DNA from: Pseudodonghicola xiamenensis DSM 18339
GTDB lineage: Bacteria > Pseudomonadota > Alphaproteobacteria > Rhodobacterales > Rhodobacteraceae
NCBI RefSeq assembly: GCF_000429365.1
Contig: NZ_AUBS01000004.1
Location: forward strand, 1 to 64,000
DNA length: 64,000 bases
Direction of reading: 5' to 3'
Part shown: positions 15,306 to 24,952 of the stretch, in pieces
Numbering within the stretch: position 1 is the stretch's first letter
Layout of the letters: every line of letters begins with the position of its first letter
Notes under the pieces: generated by a model
What the model was told of the DNA's origin: nothing
Databases searched by the model: none
The model's input: only the letters and a program-made list of their open reading frames with translations
Translations under genes and position numbers: made by a program

Positions 15306-16304
15306 ATGGCGAAGACCGATCAGAGACCAGAAGTGAACCGGAGAGGCGCGCGGATGCTGCGCACCGCGCTCGGGCCGGCGATCGCCGGGTTTCTGGACGA
15401 CCCCATGACCGTCGAGGTGATGCTCAACCCCGATGGGCGGCTCTGGGTCGACCGGCTTTCGGAGGGGCTGGCCGACAGCGGCAAGACGCTGAGCGCAGCG
15501 GACGGCGAGCGCATCGTTCGACTGGTCGCCCATCATGTTGGCGTCGAAGTTCATGGACTGTCCCCTCGCGTCTCTGCGGAGCTTCCGGAAACCGGCGAGC
15601 GCTTCGAGGGGCTGCTTCCGCCCGTGGTCGCTGCTCCGGCCTTCGCCATCCGCAAACCTGCCGTCGCCGTCTTCACCCTCGAAGATTACGTCACCGCCGG
15701 AATCATGACCGGGATGCAGGCCGAGGCGCTGCGTCTGGCGGTCGCCACCCGCGCCAACATCCTCGTCGCCGGCGGCACGTCCACGGGCAAGACCACGCTA
15801 ACCAATGCGCTGCTCGCCGAGGTAGCGAAGACGCAGGATCGCGTCGTGATCATCGAGGATACCCGGGAACTGCAATGCGCCGCGCCGAACCTCGTGGCGA
15901 TGCGGACCAAAGATGGCGTCGCCACGCTATCGGAGCTTGTCCGATCCTCGCTGCGTCTGCGCCCCGATCGTATTCCGATCGGTGAGGTGCGTGGCGCCGA
16001 GGCGCTGGACCTGCTCAAAGCCTGGGGCACCGGCCATCCCGGCGGCATCGGCACCATCCATGCCGGTACCGGGATCGGCGCGCTGCGCCGTCTCGAGCAA
16101 CTCATCCAGGAAGCCGTCGTTACCGTGCCCCGCGCCATGATCGCGGAGACCATCGACCTCGTGGCCGTCCTGGCCGGGCGCGGCTCCGCACGGCGTCTGG
16201 CCGAACTCGCCCGCGTCGAGGGCCTGGGGCCGGACGGCGACTACCGGATTTCCCCCGCCATTTCAGAACCCGCCATCCCTCACGAACAAGGAGACCCCGA
16301 ATGA
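15306..16304 (+). CDS. trbB: P-type conjugative transfer ATPase TrbB (VirB11-like)
   Basis: TrbB is the hexameric traffic ATPase of the mating-pair apparatus. The 332-residue protein has an N-terminal domain (to about 130), Walker [15 protein letters not shown] (about 155-168), Asp box [12 protein letters not shown], and [14 protein letters not shown]. It heads the trb operon. It overlaps trbC (ATGA). A terminator-like hairpin and the cargo block lie upstream, so it may use a promoter close to its own start. The ATG at 15306 (MAKTDQRP) agrees with family N-termini. Confidence 0.93.
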   Translation: MAKTDQRPEVNRRGARMLRTALGPAIAGFLDDPMTVEVMLNPDGRLWVDRLSEGLADSGKTLSAADGERIVRLVAHHVGVEVHGLSPRVSAELPETGERFEGLLPPVVAAPAFAIRKPAVAVFTLEDYVTAGIMTGMQAEALRLAVATRANILVAGGTSTGKTTLTNALLAEVAKTQDRVVIIEDTRELQCAAPNLVAMRTKDGVATLSELVRSSLRLRPDRIPIGEVRGAEALDLLKAWGTGHPGGIGTIHAGTGIGALRRLEQLIQEAVVTVPRAMIAETIDLVAVLAGRGSARRLAELARVEGLGPDGDYRISPAISEPAIPHEQGDPE

Positions 16305-16633
16305 TCCGTCACGCCTTGCGCATCCGCCAGCACATCGCCACTGCGGTCGCCGCCACTTATGTCAGCCTGTTCATCGCTCCGGCTGCCCACGCCTCCGGGT
16401 CTTCCATGCCCTGGGAAGCGCCGCTGCAATCCATCCTCGACTCCGTCGAGGGGCCGGTGGCCAAGATCGTGGCGGTGATCATCATCATCGTCACCGGTCT
16501 GACGCTGGCTTTCGGCGATACCGGCGGTGGCTTCCGGCGGCTGATCCAGATTGTCTTCGGGATTTCCATCGCCTTTGCGGCCTCGTCCTTCTTCCTCAGC
16601 TTCTTCAGCTTTGGTGGCGGAGCGCTGATCTGA
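16301..16633 (+). CDS. trbC: Conjugative pilin TrbC (VirB2-like)
   Basis: The 110-residue prepilin has a long signal peptide ending near PAAHASGSS, then two hydrophobic segments (IVAVIIIIVTGLTLAFG and IVFGISIAFAASSFFLSF), the layout of VirB2/TrbC pilins. It is the probable substrate of the TraF peptidase encoded at 3.0 kb. It overlaps both neighbours by a few bases, so it is translationally coupled within the trb operon. Confidence 0.92.
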   Translation: MIRHALRIRQHIATAVAATYVSLFIAPAAHASGSSMPWEAPLQSILDSVEGPVAKIVAVIIIIVTGLTLAFGDTGGGFRRLIQIVFGISIAFAASSFFLSFFSFGGGALI

Positions 16634-16914
16634 TGGCGGTGAGTTTCGAAGCCCTCGACGCCGTACCGGGGTTCAGCGTGCCGGTTCACCGCGCGCTGAC
16701 CGAGCCGATCCTGCTCGGCGGAGCCCCACGCTCGGTCGCCATTCTGAATGGCACGCTCGCCGGTGCGGTCGGCCTCGGGCTTCAGCTCTGGCTGGTCGGG
16801 ATCCTGATCTGGGCCGTCGGCCAGATCGCTGCCGTCTGGGCGGCCAGGCGCGATCCGCTCTTCGTCGAGGTCGCCCGCCGCCATCTGCGCATTCCCGGTC
16901 ATCTCTCGGTGTGA
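16633..16914 (+). CDS. trbD: Conjugal transfer protein TrbD (VirB3-like)
   Basis: A 93-residue inner-membrane protein with the VirB3 start pattern (PVHRALTEPILLGGAPR), one strongly hydrophobic segment (LAGAVGLGLQLWLVGILIWAVG) and a conserved end (RRDPLFVEVARRHLR). It works with the TrbE ATPase at the base of the channel. It begins one base into the trbC stop codon and is followed six bases later by trbE. Confidence 0.92.
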   Translation: MAVSFEALDAVPGFSVPVHRALTEPILLGGAPRSVAILNGTLAGAVGLGLQLWLVGILIWAVGQIAAVWAARRDPLFVEVARRHLRIPGHLSV

Positions 16915-16920
16915 ACCCCC

Positions 16921-19431
16921 ATGATGAATCTCGCAGAATACCGTCGCACCGCCTCGCGCCTCGCCGACTACCTGCCCTGGGTGGCGCTGGTCGGGGAGGG
17001 CGTGGTCCTCAACAAAGACGGCTCGTTTCAGAGGACGGCGAAGTTTCGGGGTCCCGATCTGGACAGCGCCGTCGCGGCCGAACTGGTCGCGGTCGCCGGA
17101 CGGTTGAACAACGCATTCCGCCGCCTCGGTTCGGGTTGGGCGATCTTCGTGGAAGCGCAGCGCTCTGAGGCCGCGACCTATCCTGCAAGCACCTTCCCGG
17201 ATGCGGCATCGGCGCTGGTCGATGCCGAGCGCAAGGCCGATTTCGAGGAGGAGGGGAGCCATTTCGTATCCGGCTATTTCCTGACCCTCCTCTGGCTTCC
17301 GCCCGCCGAGGATGCGGCACGCTCAGAATCCTGGCTCTACGAGGGCCGCGAGACCTCAGGTGTGAACCCCTGGGAACAGGTGCGCGGCTTCATCGATCGT
17401 ACCGATCGCGTGTTGGCGCTGCTCGACGGCTTCATGCCGGACTGCCACTGGCTCGATGACGCCGATACGCTCACCTACCTGCATTCGACGATTTCGACCA
17501 ACCGACACCGCGTGCGCGTGCCCGAGGTGCCGGTCTATCTCGACGCGCTCTTGCCCGACCAGCCGCTGGCCGGCGGGCTGGAGCCGCGCCTGGGCAATCA
17601 GCATTTCCGCGTCCTGACGATCACCGGCTTTCCCGGCGCCACGACCCCGGGCCTGCTCGACGATTTGAACCGGCTGGCCTTTCCCTATCGCTGGTCGACC
17701 AGGGCCATTCTCATGGACAAGCTGGATGCGACGAAGCTGCTGACCCGGATACGCCGTCAGTGGTTTGCCAAGCGTAAGTCCATCGCCGCGATCCTCAAGG
17801 AGGTGATGACCAACGAGCAATCCGCGCTGGTCGATACAGATGCCGCGAACAAGGCCGCCGACGCGGACATGGCCCTGCAGGAACTTGGCGCGGACGTGGC
17901 TGGCATGGCCTATGTCACCGCGACGATCGTGGTCTGGGACGAGGATGTCCGCCGCGCTGACGAGAAGCTGCGGCTGGTCGAGAAGATCGTCCAGTCCCGC
18001 GATTTCAGCGTCATGGTCGAGACGGTCAACGCCGTCGATGCCTGGCTCGGAAGTCTTCCCGGCCATGCCTATGCCAATGTCCGGCAGCCACCGATCAGCA
18101 CATTGAATCTCGCCCATATGATCCCGCTCTCGGCGGTCTGGGCAGGGCCGGAACAGGATGAGCATTTCGGCGACGCTCCGTTGCTCTACGCCAGGACCGA
18201 AGGCTCCACCCCGTTCCGGTTTTCTCTTCATGTCGGGGATGTCGGTCACACCCTCGTCGTCGGCCCGACCGGCGCGGGCAAATCCGTGTTGCTGGCGCTG
18301 ATGGCGCTTCAGTTCCGGCGGTACTCGCGCAGCCAGGTCTTCGCCTTCGACTTCGGCGGCTCGATCCGCGCCGCTTCGCTCGCCATGGGCGGCGACTGGC
18401 ATGACCTCGGCGGAGAACTGACCGACGCGGACGAGAGCTCTGTCTCGCTACAGCCCTTGGCCCGCATTCACGAGACGTCGGAGCGCGCCTGGGCGGCCGA
18501 CTGGATCGTCGCCATCCTGACGCGCGAGAACATCCAGATTACCCCGGATGTGAAGGAACATATCTGGACGGCACTGACCTCGCTGGCCTCGGCCCCTGTG
18601 GGCGAGCGGACCATGACCGGCCTCGCGGTCCTGCTGCAGTCCAACGACCTGAAGCAGGCGCTCCGCGCATATTGCGTCGGGGGGCCCTATGGCCGGCTGC
18701 TCGATGCCGAGACCGAACAGCTGGGATCGTCGGATGTGCAGGCCTTCGAGATCGAGGGGCTGGTGGGAACCGGCGCGGCGCCCGCCGTCCTCTCTTACCT
18801 GTTCCACCGGATCGGTGATCGGCTCGACGGACGCCCCACGCTGCTCATCATCGACGAGGGCTGGCTCGCGCTCGATGACGATGCCTTCGCGGAGCAACTC
18901 CGCGAATGGCTGAAGACGCTCAGGAAGAAGAATGCTTCTGTGATTTTCGCGACGCAGAGCCTCAGCGACATCGACGGCAGTACCATCGCACCGGCGATCA
19001 TCGAAAGTTGCCCGACACGGCTCCTGTTGCCCAACGAGCGGGCCATCGAGCCCCAGATCACGACCATCTATCGTCGCTTTGGCCTCAATGGCCGGCAGAT
19101 CGAGATCCTCGCGCGGGCCACGCCCAAGCGCGACTACTACTGTCAGTCGCGGCGCGGCAACCGGCTGTTCGAACTGGGCCTCAGTGACGTTGGGCTCGCG
19201 CTGTGCGCGGCATCGTCCAAATCGGATCAGGCGCTGATTGTCGAGATCTGCGCCGGGCACGGCCAAGACGGCTTCCTCGCCGCCTGGCTGAAGGCGCATG
19301 GCCTCGATTGGGCCGCCGACCTGATCCCCGAGCTCACCAATCTCGCCATCGACGCAGAAGGGGAATCTCCGGCCTCCGCTGTTGTTGAGGACGCCGACAT
19401 CGACCTTGAAGAAGAGGAAGTCACACCATGA
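16921..19431 (+). CDS. trbE: Conjugal transfer ATPase TrbE (VirB4-like)
   Basis: The largest energy unit of the mating-pair system. The 836-residue protein has the CagE/TrbE/VirB N-terminal domain (to about 400), Walker A VVGPTGAGKSVLLALMAL (about 443) and Walker B LLIIDEGWLALDD (about 642), followed by TQSLSDIDGS. The acidic C-terminal tail ends in DLEEEEVTP. Two Met codons open the gene at 16921. Its last codons overlap the trbJ start. Length is normal for the family and no disruption is seen. Confidence 0.94.
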   Translation: MMNLAEYRRTASRLADYLPWVALVGEGVVLNKDGSFQRTAKFRGPDLDSAVAAELVAVAGRLNNAFRRLGSGWAIFVEAQRSEAATYPASTFPDAASALVDAERKADFEEEGSHFVSGYFLTLLWLPPAEDAARSESWLYEGRETSGVNPWEQVRGFIDRTDRVLALLDGFMPDCHWLDDADTLTYLHSTISTNRHRVRVPEVPVYLDALLPDQPLAGGLEPRLGNQHFRVLTITGFPGATTPGLLDDLNRLAFPYRWSTRAILMDKLDATKLLTRIRRQWFAKRKSIAAILKEVMTNEQSALVDTDAANKAADADMALQELGADVAGMAYVTATIVVWDEDVRRADEKLRLVEKIVQSRDFSVMVETVNAVDAWLGSLPGHAYANVRQPPISTLNLAHMIPLSAVWAGPEQDEHFGDAPLLYARTEGSTPFRFSLHVGDVGHTLVVGPTGAGKSVLLALMALQFRRYSRSQVFAFDFGGSIRAASLAMGGDWHDLGGELTDADESSVSLQPLARIHETSERAWAADWIVAILTRENIQITPDVKEHIWTALTSLASAPVGERTMTGLAVLLQSNDLKQALRAYCVGGPYGRLLDAETEQLGSSDVQAFEIEGLVGTGAAPAVLSYLFHRIGDRLDGRPTLLIIDEGWLALDDDAFAEQLREWLKTLRKKNASVIFATQSLSDIDGSTIAPAIIESCPTRLLLPNERAIEPQITTIYRRFGLNGRQIEILARATPKRDYYCQSRRGNRLFELGLSDVGLALCAASSKSDQALIVEICAGHGQDGFLAAWLKAHGLDWAADLIPELTNLAIDAEGESPASAVVEDADIDLEEEEVTP

Positions 19432-20210
19432 CACGCAAGATTACGTTTCGGTTCGCCGGCCCGTCGCTGTTCGCCCTCGCGCTGGCGATGCCCATGGCCA
19501 TGTCGCCCATCGCAGCGCCCCCCGCCCATGCGCTCTTCGGCATCGGCGGGGGGCCTTTCATCGTCTACGACCCGACCAACCATGCCGAAAACCTCCTGAC
19601 CGCGGCGCGCGCTCTGGAGCAGATCAACAACCAGATCGCACAGCTCCAGAACGAAGCGCAGATGCTGATCAACCAGGCGCGCAATCTCGCCAACCTGCCG
19701 TATTCCGCGCTCCACCAAATCCAGCAGAACGTCAGCCGCACACAGCAACTCCTGGCCCAGGCGCAGAACATCGCCTTCGACGTGCAGAGCATCGACCAGA
19801 TGTTCCAGCAGGACTATGGCAACCTCTCCCTGACGGCGACCGACCAGCAGCTGATCGCTGAGGCCCGGTCTCGTTGGGAGAACACCGTCGGTGGTCTGCA
19901 GGATGCGATGCGCGTGCAGGCCGGTGTCGTCGGCAATATCGAAGCCAATCGTGCCGAGATGTCCGCGCTCGTGGGGCAGAGCCAGAACGCTGTCGGTGCT
20001 CTGCAGGCCACGCAGGCGGGCAACCAGCTCCTCGCCCTGCAATCGCAGCAGCTCTCGGATCTGATCGCGGTGATCTCGGCAAACGGTCGCGCCAATGCGC
20101 TGACCGAGGCCGAGCGCGCCACCGCTGCAGAACAGGGCCGCATCCAGCGCGAACGCTTCCTGACGCCGGGTGCGGGCTACCAGCCCGGCAACGCGCAAAT
20201 GTTCAACTGA
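19428..20210 (+). CDS. trbJ: Conjugal transfer protein TrbJ (VirB5-like)
   Basis: A 260-residue periplasmic protein with a signal peptide (LFALALAMPMAMSPIAAPPAHA) and a glutamine/asparagine-rich, probably coiled-coil body (AARALEQINNQIAQLQNEAQ), typical of TrbJ. VirB5-like proteins cap the pilus and help contact recipients. It overlaps trbE by four bases. Confidence 0.92.
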   Translation: MTRKITFRFAGPSLFALALAMPMAMSPIAAPPAHALFGIGGGPFIVYDPTNHAENLLTAARALEQINNQIAQLQNEAQMLINQARNLANLPYSALHQIQQNVSRTQQLLAQAQNIAFDVQSIDQMFQQDYGNLSLTATDQQLIAEARSRWENTVGGLQDAMRVQAGVVGNIEANRAEMSALVGQSQNAVGALQATQAGNQLLALQSQQLSDLIAVISANGRANALTEAERATAAEQGRIQRERFLTPGAGYQPGNAQMFN

Positions 20211-20227
20211 GGCCGGAAGGGGAGACA

Positions 20228-20524
20228 ATGGAGGGGAAGGTGCTGGCCCGGATCGCGGCCATCGTGTTCGTGGCGATCGCGATCACAGCCACGGTGATCG
20301 AGATGACACGCGAGGATGCTCCCGTGCCGGCCAGCACCGCGCCCGCGCTCCAGCCATCTGCCGATCCTCTCCGCGCGACGCTGCGCCGGTGCCAGCAGCT
20401 CGGTGAGGCCGCCGCCAGCGATGCCGATTGCCTCGCCGCCTGGGCCGAGAGCCGTGACCGGTTCCTTGGCCGGACGCCAGCGCCCTCTACTCCAGCCGCC
20501 TCGAACACCCGCGAAGGACAATAG
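20228..20524 (+). CDS. Small membrane protein at the trbK position (TrbK-alt-like)
   Basis: A 98-residue protein with one N-terminal membrane segment (VLARIAAIVFVAIAITATVI) and a periplasmic tail with two cysteines (LRRCQQLG and SDADCLAAW). This pattern fits putative entry-exclusion proteins called TrbK-alt in alphaproteobacterial trb operons. It lacks the lipobox of RP4 TrbK. The ATG at 20228 follows GGGGAGACA; the gene ends four bases before trbL. Proposed role: blocking redundant transfer into a cell that already holds the element, by position only. Confidence 0.7.
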   Translation: MEGKVLARIAAIVFVAIAITATVIEMTREDAPVPASTAPALQPSADPLRATLRRCQQLGEAAASDADCLAAWAESRDRFLGRTPAPSTPAASNTREGQ

Positions 20525-20528
20525 GCAG

Positions 20529-21881
20529 ATGGGCGGAACCGGCGTCATCGACAACTTCCTGGGCATCTTCACCAGCTATATCGACAGCGGGTTCGGGCTG
20601 CTCGGGGGTGAGGTGGCTTTCATCGCCACCACGCTGATCGTCATCGACGTGACGCTGGCGGCGCTGTTCTGGGCCTGGGGTGCCGATGACGATATCATCG
20701 CCCGGCTGGTGAAGAAGACTCTCTTTGTCGGGGTCTTCGCCTATATTATCTCCAACTGGAACAACCTCGCCCGGATCGTCTTCGAGAGCTTCGCGGGCCT
20801 CGGTCTGATGGCCTCGGGCACCGGGTTTTCCGCCGCCGATCTTCTGCGCCCCGGCCGCGTCGCCCAGACCGGGCTCGAGGCCGGACGGCCGCTGCTCGAA
20901 AGCATCTCCGATCTGATGGGTTGGGTCGCGGTCTTCGAGAACCTCGTCCAGATCCTCTGCCTGTTCTTCGCCTGGGCGCTGGTGATCCTCGCCTTCTTTA
21001 TCCTCGCGGTGCAGCTCTTCGTCACCCTGATCGAGTTCAAGCTCACGACCCTCGCGGGCTTCGTGCTGATCCCATTCGGCCTCTTCGGCAAGACCGCGTT
21101 CATGGCCGAGCGCGTGCTGGGCAACGTCATCTCGTCCGGCATCAAGGTTCTCGTCCTCGCCGTGATCATCGGCATCGGATCGACGCTCTTCGGCCAGTTC
21201 ACCGCTGGCTTCGGCGGCGTGACGCCGACCATCGATGATGCCATGGCGATTGTGCTGGCCGCCCTGTCTCTGCTGGGCCTCGGTATCTTCGGTCCCGGCA
21301 TCGCCTCGGGTCTGGTGTCCGGCGGGCCCCAACTCAGCGCGGGGGCGGCCATAGGCACCGGCCTTGCCGTTGGTGGCGCTATGATCGGGGCCGGAGGGGC
21401 GAGCATGCTCGCAGCGCGCGGGGCCGGGTCCGCGCTCTCCGGTGGTGCCGCCCTCGCACGCGGCGGCGCCACCGCGGCGGGCGCTGCCTCGAGCGCCTAC
21501 ACGCTCGGCTCGATGGGCGGAGGTGGTCTCTCCGGCGGGATGGCTGGTGTGGCGCGCGCCGGGGCCGCTGCCGCGGCATCACCGCTCAAGAAGGCGTCCT
21601 CTCGCGCGGCTGGCGGGATCCAGTCCAGCTACGCCGAGGGCGTAAAGGGCGGTGTTGTGGCGACGGGCGGAACCACCTCGATGGGCACGGTCGGCGGCGC
21701 GGCACCTGAGCCTGACAGCTCCGGCCCGTCCGCTCCCGATGGCCCGCCAGCCTGGGCGAAGCGCATGCGCCATAGCCAGGCCGTGAGCCATGGCGTGCGC
21801 GCTGCCGCCCACGCCGTCCGGTCCGGCGACAGCCATGGCTCGGGCTCCTTCGTTAATCTCTCCGAAAGGGATCGCTCATGA
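20529..21881 (+). CDS. trbL: Conjugal transfer protein TrbL (VirB6-like)
   Basis: A 450-residue polytopic inner-membrane channel component. Residues about 25-280 hold several hydrophobic segments (VDVTLAALFWAWG-type start, LFFAWALVILAFFILAVQLF, AIVLAALSLLGLGIFGPG). The C-terminal third is Gly/Ala/Ser-rich and low in complexity, usual for TrbL. The start at 20529 (MGGTGVIDNFLGIFTSYIDSG) matches family N-termini; longer in-frame starts would overlap the preceding gene. It overlaps trbF by four bases. Confidence 0.92.
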   Translation: MGGTGVIDNFLGIFTSYIDSGFGLLGGEVAFIATTLIVIDVTLAALFWAWGADDDIIARLVKKTLFVGVFAYIISNWNNLARIVFESFAGLGLMASGTGFSAADLLRPGRVAQTGLEAGRPLLESISDLMGWVAVFENLVQILCLFFAWALVILAFFILAVQLFVTLIEFKLTTLAGFVLIPFGLFGKTAFMAERVLGNVISSGIKVLVLAVIIGIGSTLFGQFTAGFGGVTPTIDDAMAIVLAALSLLGLGIFGPGIASGLVSGGPQLSAGAAIGTGLAVGGAMIGAGGASMLAARGAGSALSGGAALARGGATAAGAASSAYTLGSMGGGGLSGGMAGVARAGAAAAASPLKKASSRAAGGIQSSYAEGVKGGVVATGGTTSMGTVGGAAPEPDSSGPSAPDGPPAWAKRMRHSQAVSHGVRAAAHAVRSGDSHGSGSFVNLSERDRS

Positions 21882-22567
21882 ACCTCTTCAAGCGCTCCGC
21901 CACCCATTATGGCAAGACACCTCAGCCAGAGACGCCTTACCAGAAGGCCGCGCAGGTCTGGGATGAGCGTATCGGCTCCGCCCGTGTTCAGGCCCGCAAC
22001 TGGCGCTACATGGCCTTTGGCAGCCTGATCCTGGCGGCGGGTTTTGCTGGCGCCCTGGTCTGGCAATCCGCACGCGGCACAGTAGTGCCCTGGGTCGTTC
22101 AGGTCGACGCGCTCGGCGAGGCCCAAACTGTCGCGCCAGCCTCCACCGACTACGAGCCCACCGATCCCCAGATCGCGTTCCATCTTGGCCGTTTCATCGA
22201 ACAGGTCCGGTCCATCCCCGCCGATCCGATCATCGTGCGGCAGAACTGGCTGCGCGCCTATGAGTTCACCACGGATCGCGGCGCGGCCGCGCTCAACGAT
22301 TTCGCCCGCGCCAACGACCCGTTCACCCGCGTCGGTCGTCAACAGATCGCTGTCGAGGTGTCCTCGGTCATCCGGGCCTCGCCGGGATCGTTCCGCGTCG
22401 CGTGGACCGAACGCCACTACGAGAACGGCCAGCTTTCCACGGCCGAGCGCTGGACCGCGATCCTGACCGTCGTGATCCAGACCCCGCGCAGCGCCGAGCG
22501 CCTGCGCGCCAATCCCCTTGGAATCTATGTCAATGCGATCTCCTGGTCGCGGGAGATGAGCCAATGA
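21878..22567 (+). CDS. trbF: Conjugal transfer protein TrbF (VirB8-like)
   Basis: The 229-residue bitopic protein has a cytoplasmic N-terminus with the family motif ETPYQKAAQVWDERIGSAR, a membrane segment (FGSLILAAGFAGALVWQ) and a periplasmic VirB8 domain ending NPLGIYVNAISWSREM. It links the inner-membrane complex to the outer core. It overlaps trbL and trbG by four bases each. Confidence 0.93.
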   Translation: MNLFKRSATHYGKTPQPETPYQKAAQVWDERIGSARVQARNWRYMAFGSLILAAGFAGALVWQSARGTVVPWVVQVDALGEAQTVAPASTDYEPTDPQIAFHLGRFIEQVRSIPADPIIVRQNWLRAYEFTTDRGAAALNDFARANDPFTRVGRQQIAVEVSSVIRASPGSFRVAWTERHYENGQLSTAERWTAILTVVIQTPRSAERLRANPLGIYVNAISWSREMSQ

Positions 22568-23592
22568 CTGGCACGCATGTTCGTGAGACCAGAGCTCCGA
22601 TGGTCAGTACGCCGACGTTGGTGGCCCTGCTGCTGTCTGCGACGGTGCTGGAGGGGTGTGCCAGCAACCCGGTGCCGGAATTCAGCTACGACGAGTCCGT
22701 GCCACCGCTGCCCACTCCGCCCGCCTCGGCTGCCGAGGAACGTCCTCGGCCACTGCACACGCCGCCGGTCTGGACAGTGGCGCATGGCGGAGCGGTGGCA
22801 GGCACACCGACCGGACGTATCGAAAACGCCAATGCTGCCGCCCGGATCGAACCGCGTCGGGAAGGCTATTACAATGCGATCCAGATCTATCCCTGGTCGG
22901 AAGGCGCCCTCTATCAGGTCTATGCCGCGCCGGGTCAGATCACCAACATCGCACTCGAGCCGGGCGAACGTCTGACCGGCGCGGGTCCGATCGCCGCAGG
23001 GGATACCACGCGCTGGATCATCGGTGACACGGAGAGCGGGTCCGGATCCACCGCCCGCGTCCACATCCTCGTCAAACCGACGCGGGACGACATCTCGACC
23101 AATCTGGTGATCAGCACTGACAGGCGGGTGTATACGATCGAGCTGCGTGCGCGCGAGGCACTCTACATGCCCTCGGTCGCCTGGGCCTATCCGGCAGCGC
23201 CCCGTGGTGGGCGACAGGCCATGGCAACCGCGCCGACCATTCCTGCGCCCTCTGCCCGCAATCATCGCTACGGCTTGCAGATTCAGGGGGAAAGCCCGCC
23301 CTGGCGCCCGGTTTCTGTCTTCGACGACGGCCGTCGCGTCTATGTCGTCTTCCCGGCTGGCATCGCCCAGGGCGAGATGCCGCCGCTCTTCGTGCTCGGC
23401 GCCGATGGAGAACCGCAGATCGTCAACAGCCGTATCCTCCGGAACGTGCTGATCGTGGATCGCCTCTTCGGCGCCGCCGAGCTCCGGCTGGGAGCAGGAG
23501 ACCGCCAGCAGGTGGTCCGGGTCGTGCGCATGGAGGAGCGCGAGGCGGATGCGCGGACGGAGGGGGATGCGCGAAGGGGTGGGGCGTCATGA
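22564..23592 (+). CDS. trbG: Conjugal transfer lipoprotein TrbG (VirB9-like)
   Basis: An outer-membrane-core protein of 342 residues. The signal peptide ends in a lipobox-like LEGC (about residue 35), followed by a Pro-rich linker and the VirB9/CagX domain, with YNAIQIYPWSEGALYQVYAAPG near its start and a C-terminal half (RYGLQIQGESPPWRPVSVFD) that contacts TrbI. The start at 22564 is supported by the ATGA overlap with trbF; an upstream in-frame ATG at 22402 lies within trbF. Confidence 0.92.
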   Translation: MTGTHVRETRAPMVSTPTLVALLLSATVLEGCASNPVPEFSYDESVPPLPTPPASAAEERPRPLHTPPVWTVAHGGAVAGTPTGRIENANAAARIEPRREGYYNAIQIYPWSEGALYQVYAAPGQITNIALEPGERLTGAGPIAAGDTTRWIIGDTESGSGSTARVHILVKPTRDDISTNLVISTDRRVYTIELRAREALYMPSVAWAYPAAPRGGRQAMATAPTIPAPSARNHRYGLQIQGESPPWRPVSVFDDGRRVYVVFPAGIAQGEMPPLFVLGADGEPQIVNSRILRNVLIVDRLFGAAELRLGAGDRQQVVRVVRMEEREADARTEGDARRGGAS

Positions 23593-24710
23593 CTGAAACC
23601 GATACCGCAGCTCCGATGCGTCTGCGCCCCGATCCGCCGCGCGTGACCAGGCTGTCGCGCAAGGTTCTGGCCGGTGTCGGAGCGATCGCGCTGTTCGGCA
23701 TCGGGGGTGCGCTGATCTATGCGCTCCAGACCCGTGAGGCAGGGCCGGGAGGTGGAGAACTCTATTCCATAGACAACCGACCGGCAGCGGACGGCCTGGA
23801 AGGGTTGCCGTCCGACTATACCGGCCCGGTTCTGGGACCCGCGCTGCCCGGTGACCTCGGGCGGCCGATCCTCGATGCGCAGGAGCGGGGAGTGCCCGTA
23901 GGCCCTCCGCCGATTGTGGGCCCGACCGTCGATCCGGACGCGGAGCGCCGCAGGGCAGAGGAGGAAACCGCGCGTCTGAGCGGTGTCTTCTTCCAGACGG
24001 CGTCTGGCGGGGCAACGACGGCCGGGGCCGGCGTGAACCTTCCGGGCCTGGGTGGCTCCGAGCAACCTGAGGGGAGTCGGCATACGGCTTTCCTCAACGG
24101 TCCGGTGGACCGGCAGACCGTCGCATCGGATCGCATTCAGCCGCCAGCCTCGCCGTACATCCTTCAGGCGGGAGCGGTGATACCCGCCGCGCTCATCACC
24201 GGCATTCGCTCCGATCTCCCGGGGCAGATCACCGCGCAGGTCACCGAGAATGTCTATGACAGCCCGACCGGATCGCTGCTGTTGATCCCACAAGGAACCC
24301 GCATCATCGGCCAATACGATGACGGCGTGACGTTTGGCCAACGCCGCGTGCTGCTGGTCTGGAACCGCCTGATCCTGCCGGGCGGTCGATCCATCGTTCT
24401 CGAACGTCTGCCGGGGGCGGATGCGAGCGGCTATGCCGGTCTCGAAGATGGCATCGACTACCATTGGTGGGACCTGATGCGCGCGGCAGGCCTGTCAACA
24501 CTTCTCGCGATCGGCGCGGATCTCGCCACCGATGACGAAGACCGCCTGGTCCAGGCGATCCGCGATGGCGCAGTGGACACGATTAACCAGGCCGGTCAGC
24601 AGATCGTCCAGCGTCAGTTGCAGGTCGCGCCGACGCTGACCATCCGGCCAGGGTTCCCGGTCAGGATCATCGTCACCCGCGATCTGGTATTCGAGAACGC
24701 AGGAGGGTGA
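23589..24710 (+). CDS. trbI: Conjugal transfer protein TrbI (VirB10-like)
   Basis: The 373-residue protein spans from the inner membrane to the outer-membrane core. It has an N-terminal membrane segment (VLAGVGAIALFGIGGALIYAL), a Pro-rich linker, and the TrbI/VirB10 beta-barrel domain (ILQAGAVIPAALITGIRSD, LLIPQGTRIIGQYDDGV, PGADASGYAGLEDGIDYHWW). It closes the trb mating-pair set and overlaps trbG by four bases. Confidence 0.93.
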   Translation: MTETDTAAPMRLRPDPPRVTRLSRKVLAGVGAIALFGIGGALIYALQTREAGPGGGELYSIDNRPAADGLEGLPSDYTGPVLGPALPGDLGRPILDAQERGVPVGPPPIVGPTVDPDAERRRAEEETARLSGVFFQTASGGATTAGAGVNLPGLGGSEQPEGSRHTAFLNGPVDRQTVASDRIQPPASPYILQAGAVIPAALITGIRSDLPGQITAQVTENVYDSPTGSLLLIPQGTRIIGQYDDGVTFGQRRVLLVWNRLILPGGRSIVLERLPGADASGYAGLEDGIDYHWWDLMRAAGLSTLLAIGADLATDDEDRLVQAIRDGAVDTINQAGQQIVQRQLQVAPTLTIRPGFPVRIIVTRDLVFENAGG

Positions 24711-24712
24711 TC

Positions 24713-24952
24713 ATGGCGAAACTGAAGCTTGGGCCGTTGCCCGATGACAAGCCGGTTAAGGTGACGGTGGAATTGCCCGCGCCGCTTCACCGCGATCTGG
24801 TCGCCTATGCCGAGGTGCTGGGGCGGGAGACGGGGCAGCCTGTAAGTGATCCTGTGCGGCTGATCGTGCCGATGCTCCAGAGGTTTATTGCGACAGATCG
24901 CGGGTTTGCGAAGGCGAGGCGTGCGGCTCAAATCCACAGAGATGCTCACTGA
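24713..24952 (+). CDS. DUF2274 family protein
   Basis: A 79-residue basic protein beginning MAKLKLGPLPDDKPVKVTVELP, the DUF2274 pattern. It may be a degenerate ribbon-helix-helix DNA-binding protein (beta-strand then helix LHRDLVAYAEVLGRET). It regularly follows trbI in alphaproteobacterial elements; function is unknown. A strong AGGAGG ribosome site lies inside the trbI 3' end. Its last 68 bases overlap the 3' end of the convergent LysR gene. Confidence 0.85.
   Translation: MAKLKLGPLPDDKPVKVTVELPAPLHRDLVAYAEVLGRETGQPVSDPVRLIVPMLQRFIATDRGFAKARRAAQIHRDAH

Noticed and set aside
24885..24952. 68-base overlap of the DUF2274 and LysR genes considered as a mis-called gene
   Set aside because: Both proteins keep clear family features at these ends. 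Convergent overlap at this site fits the ICE backbone layout, so both calls are kept.
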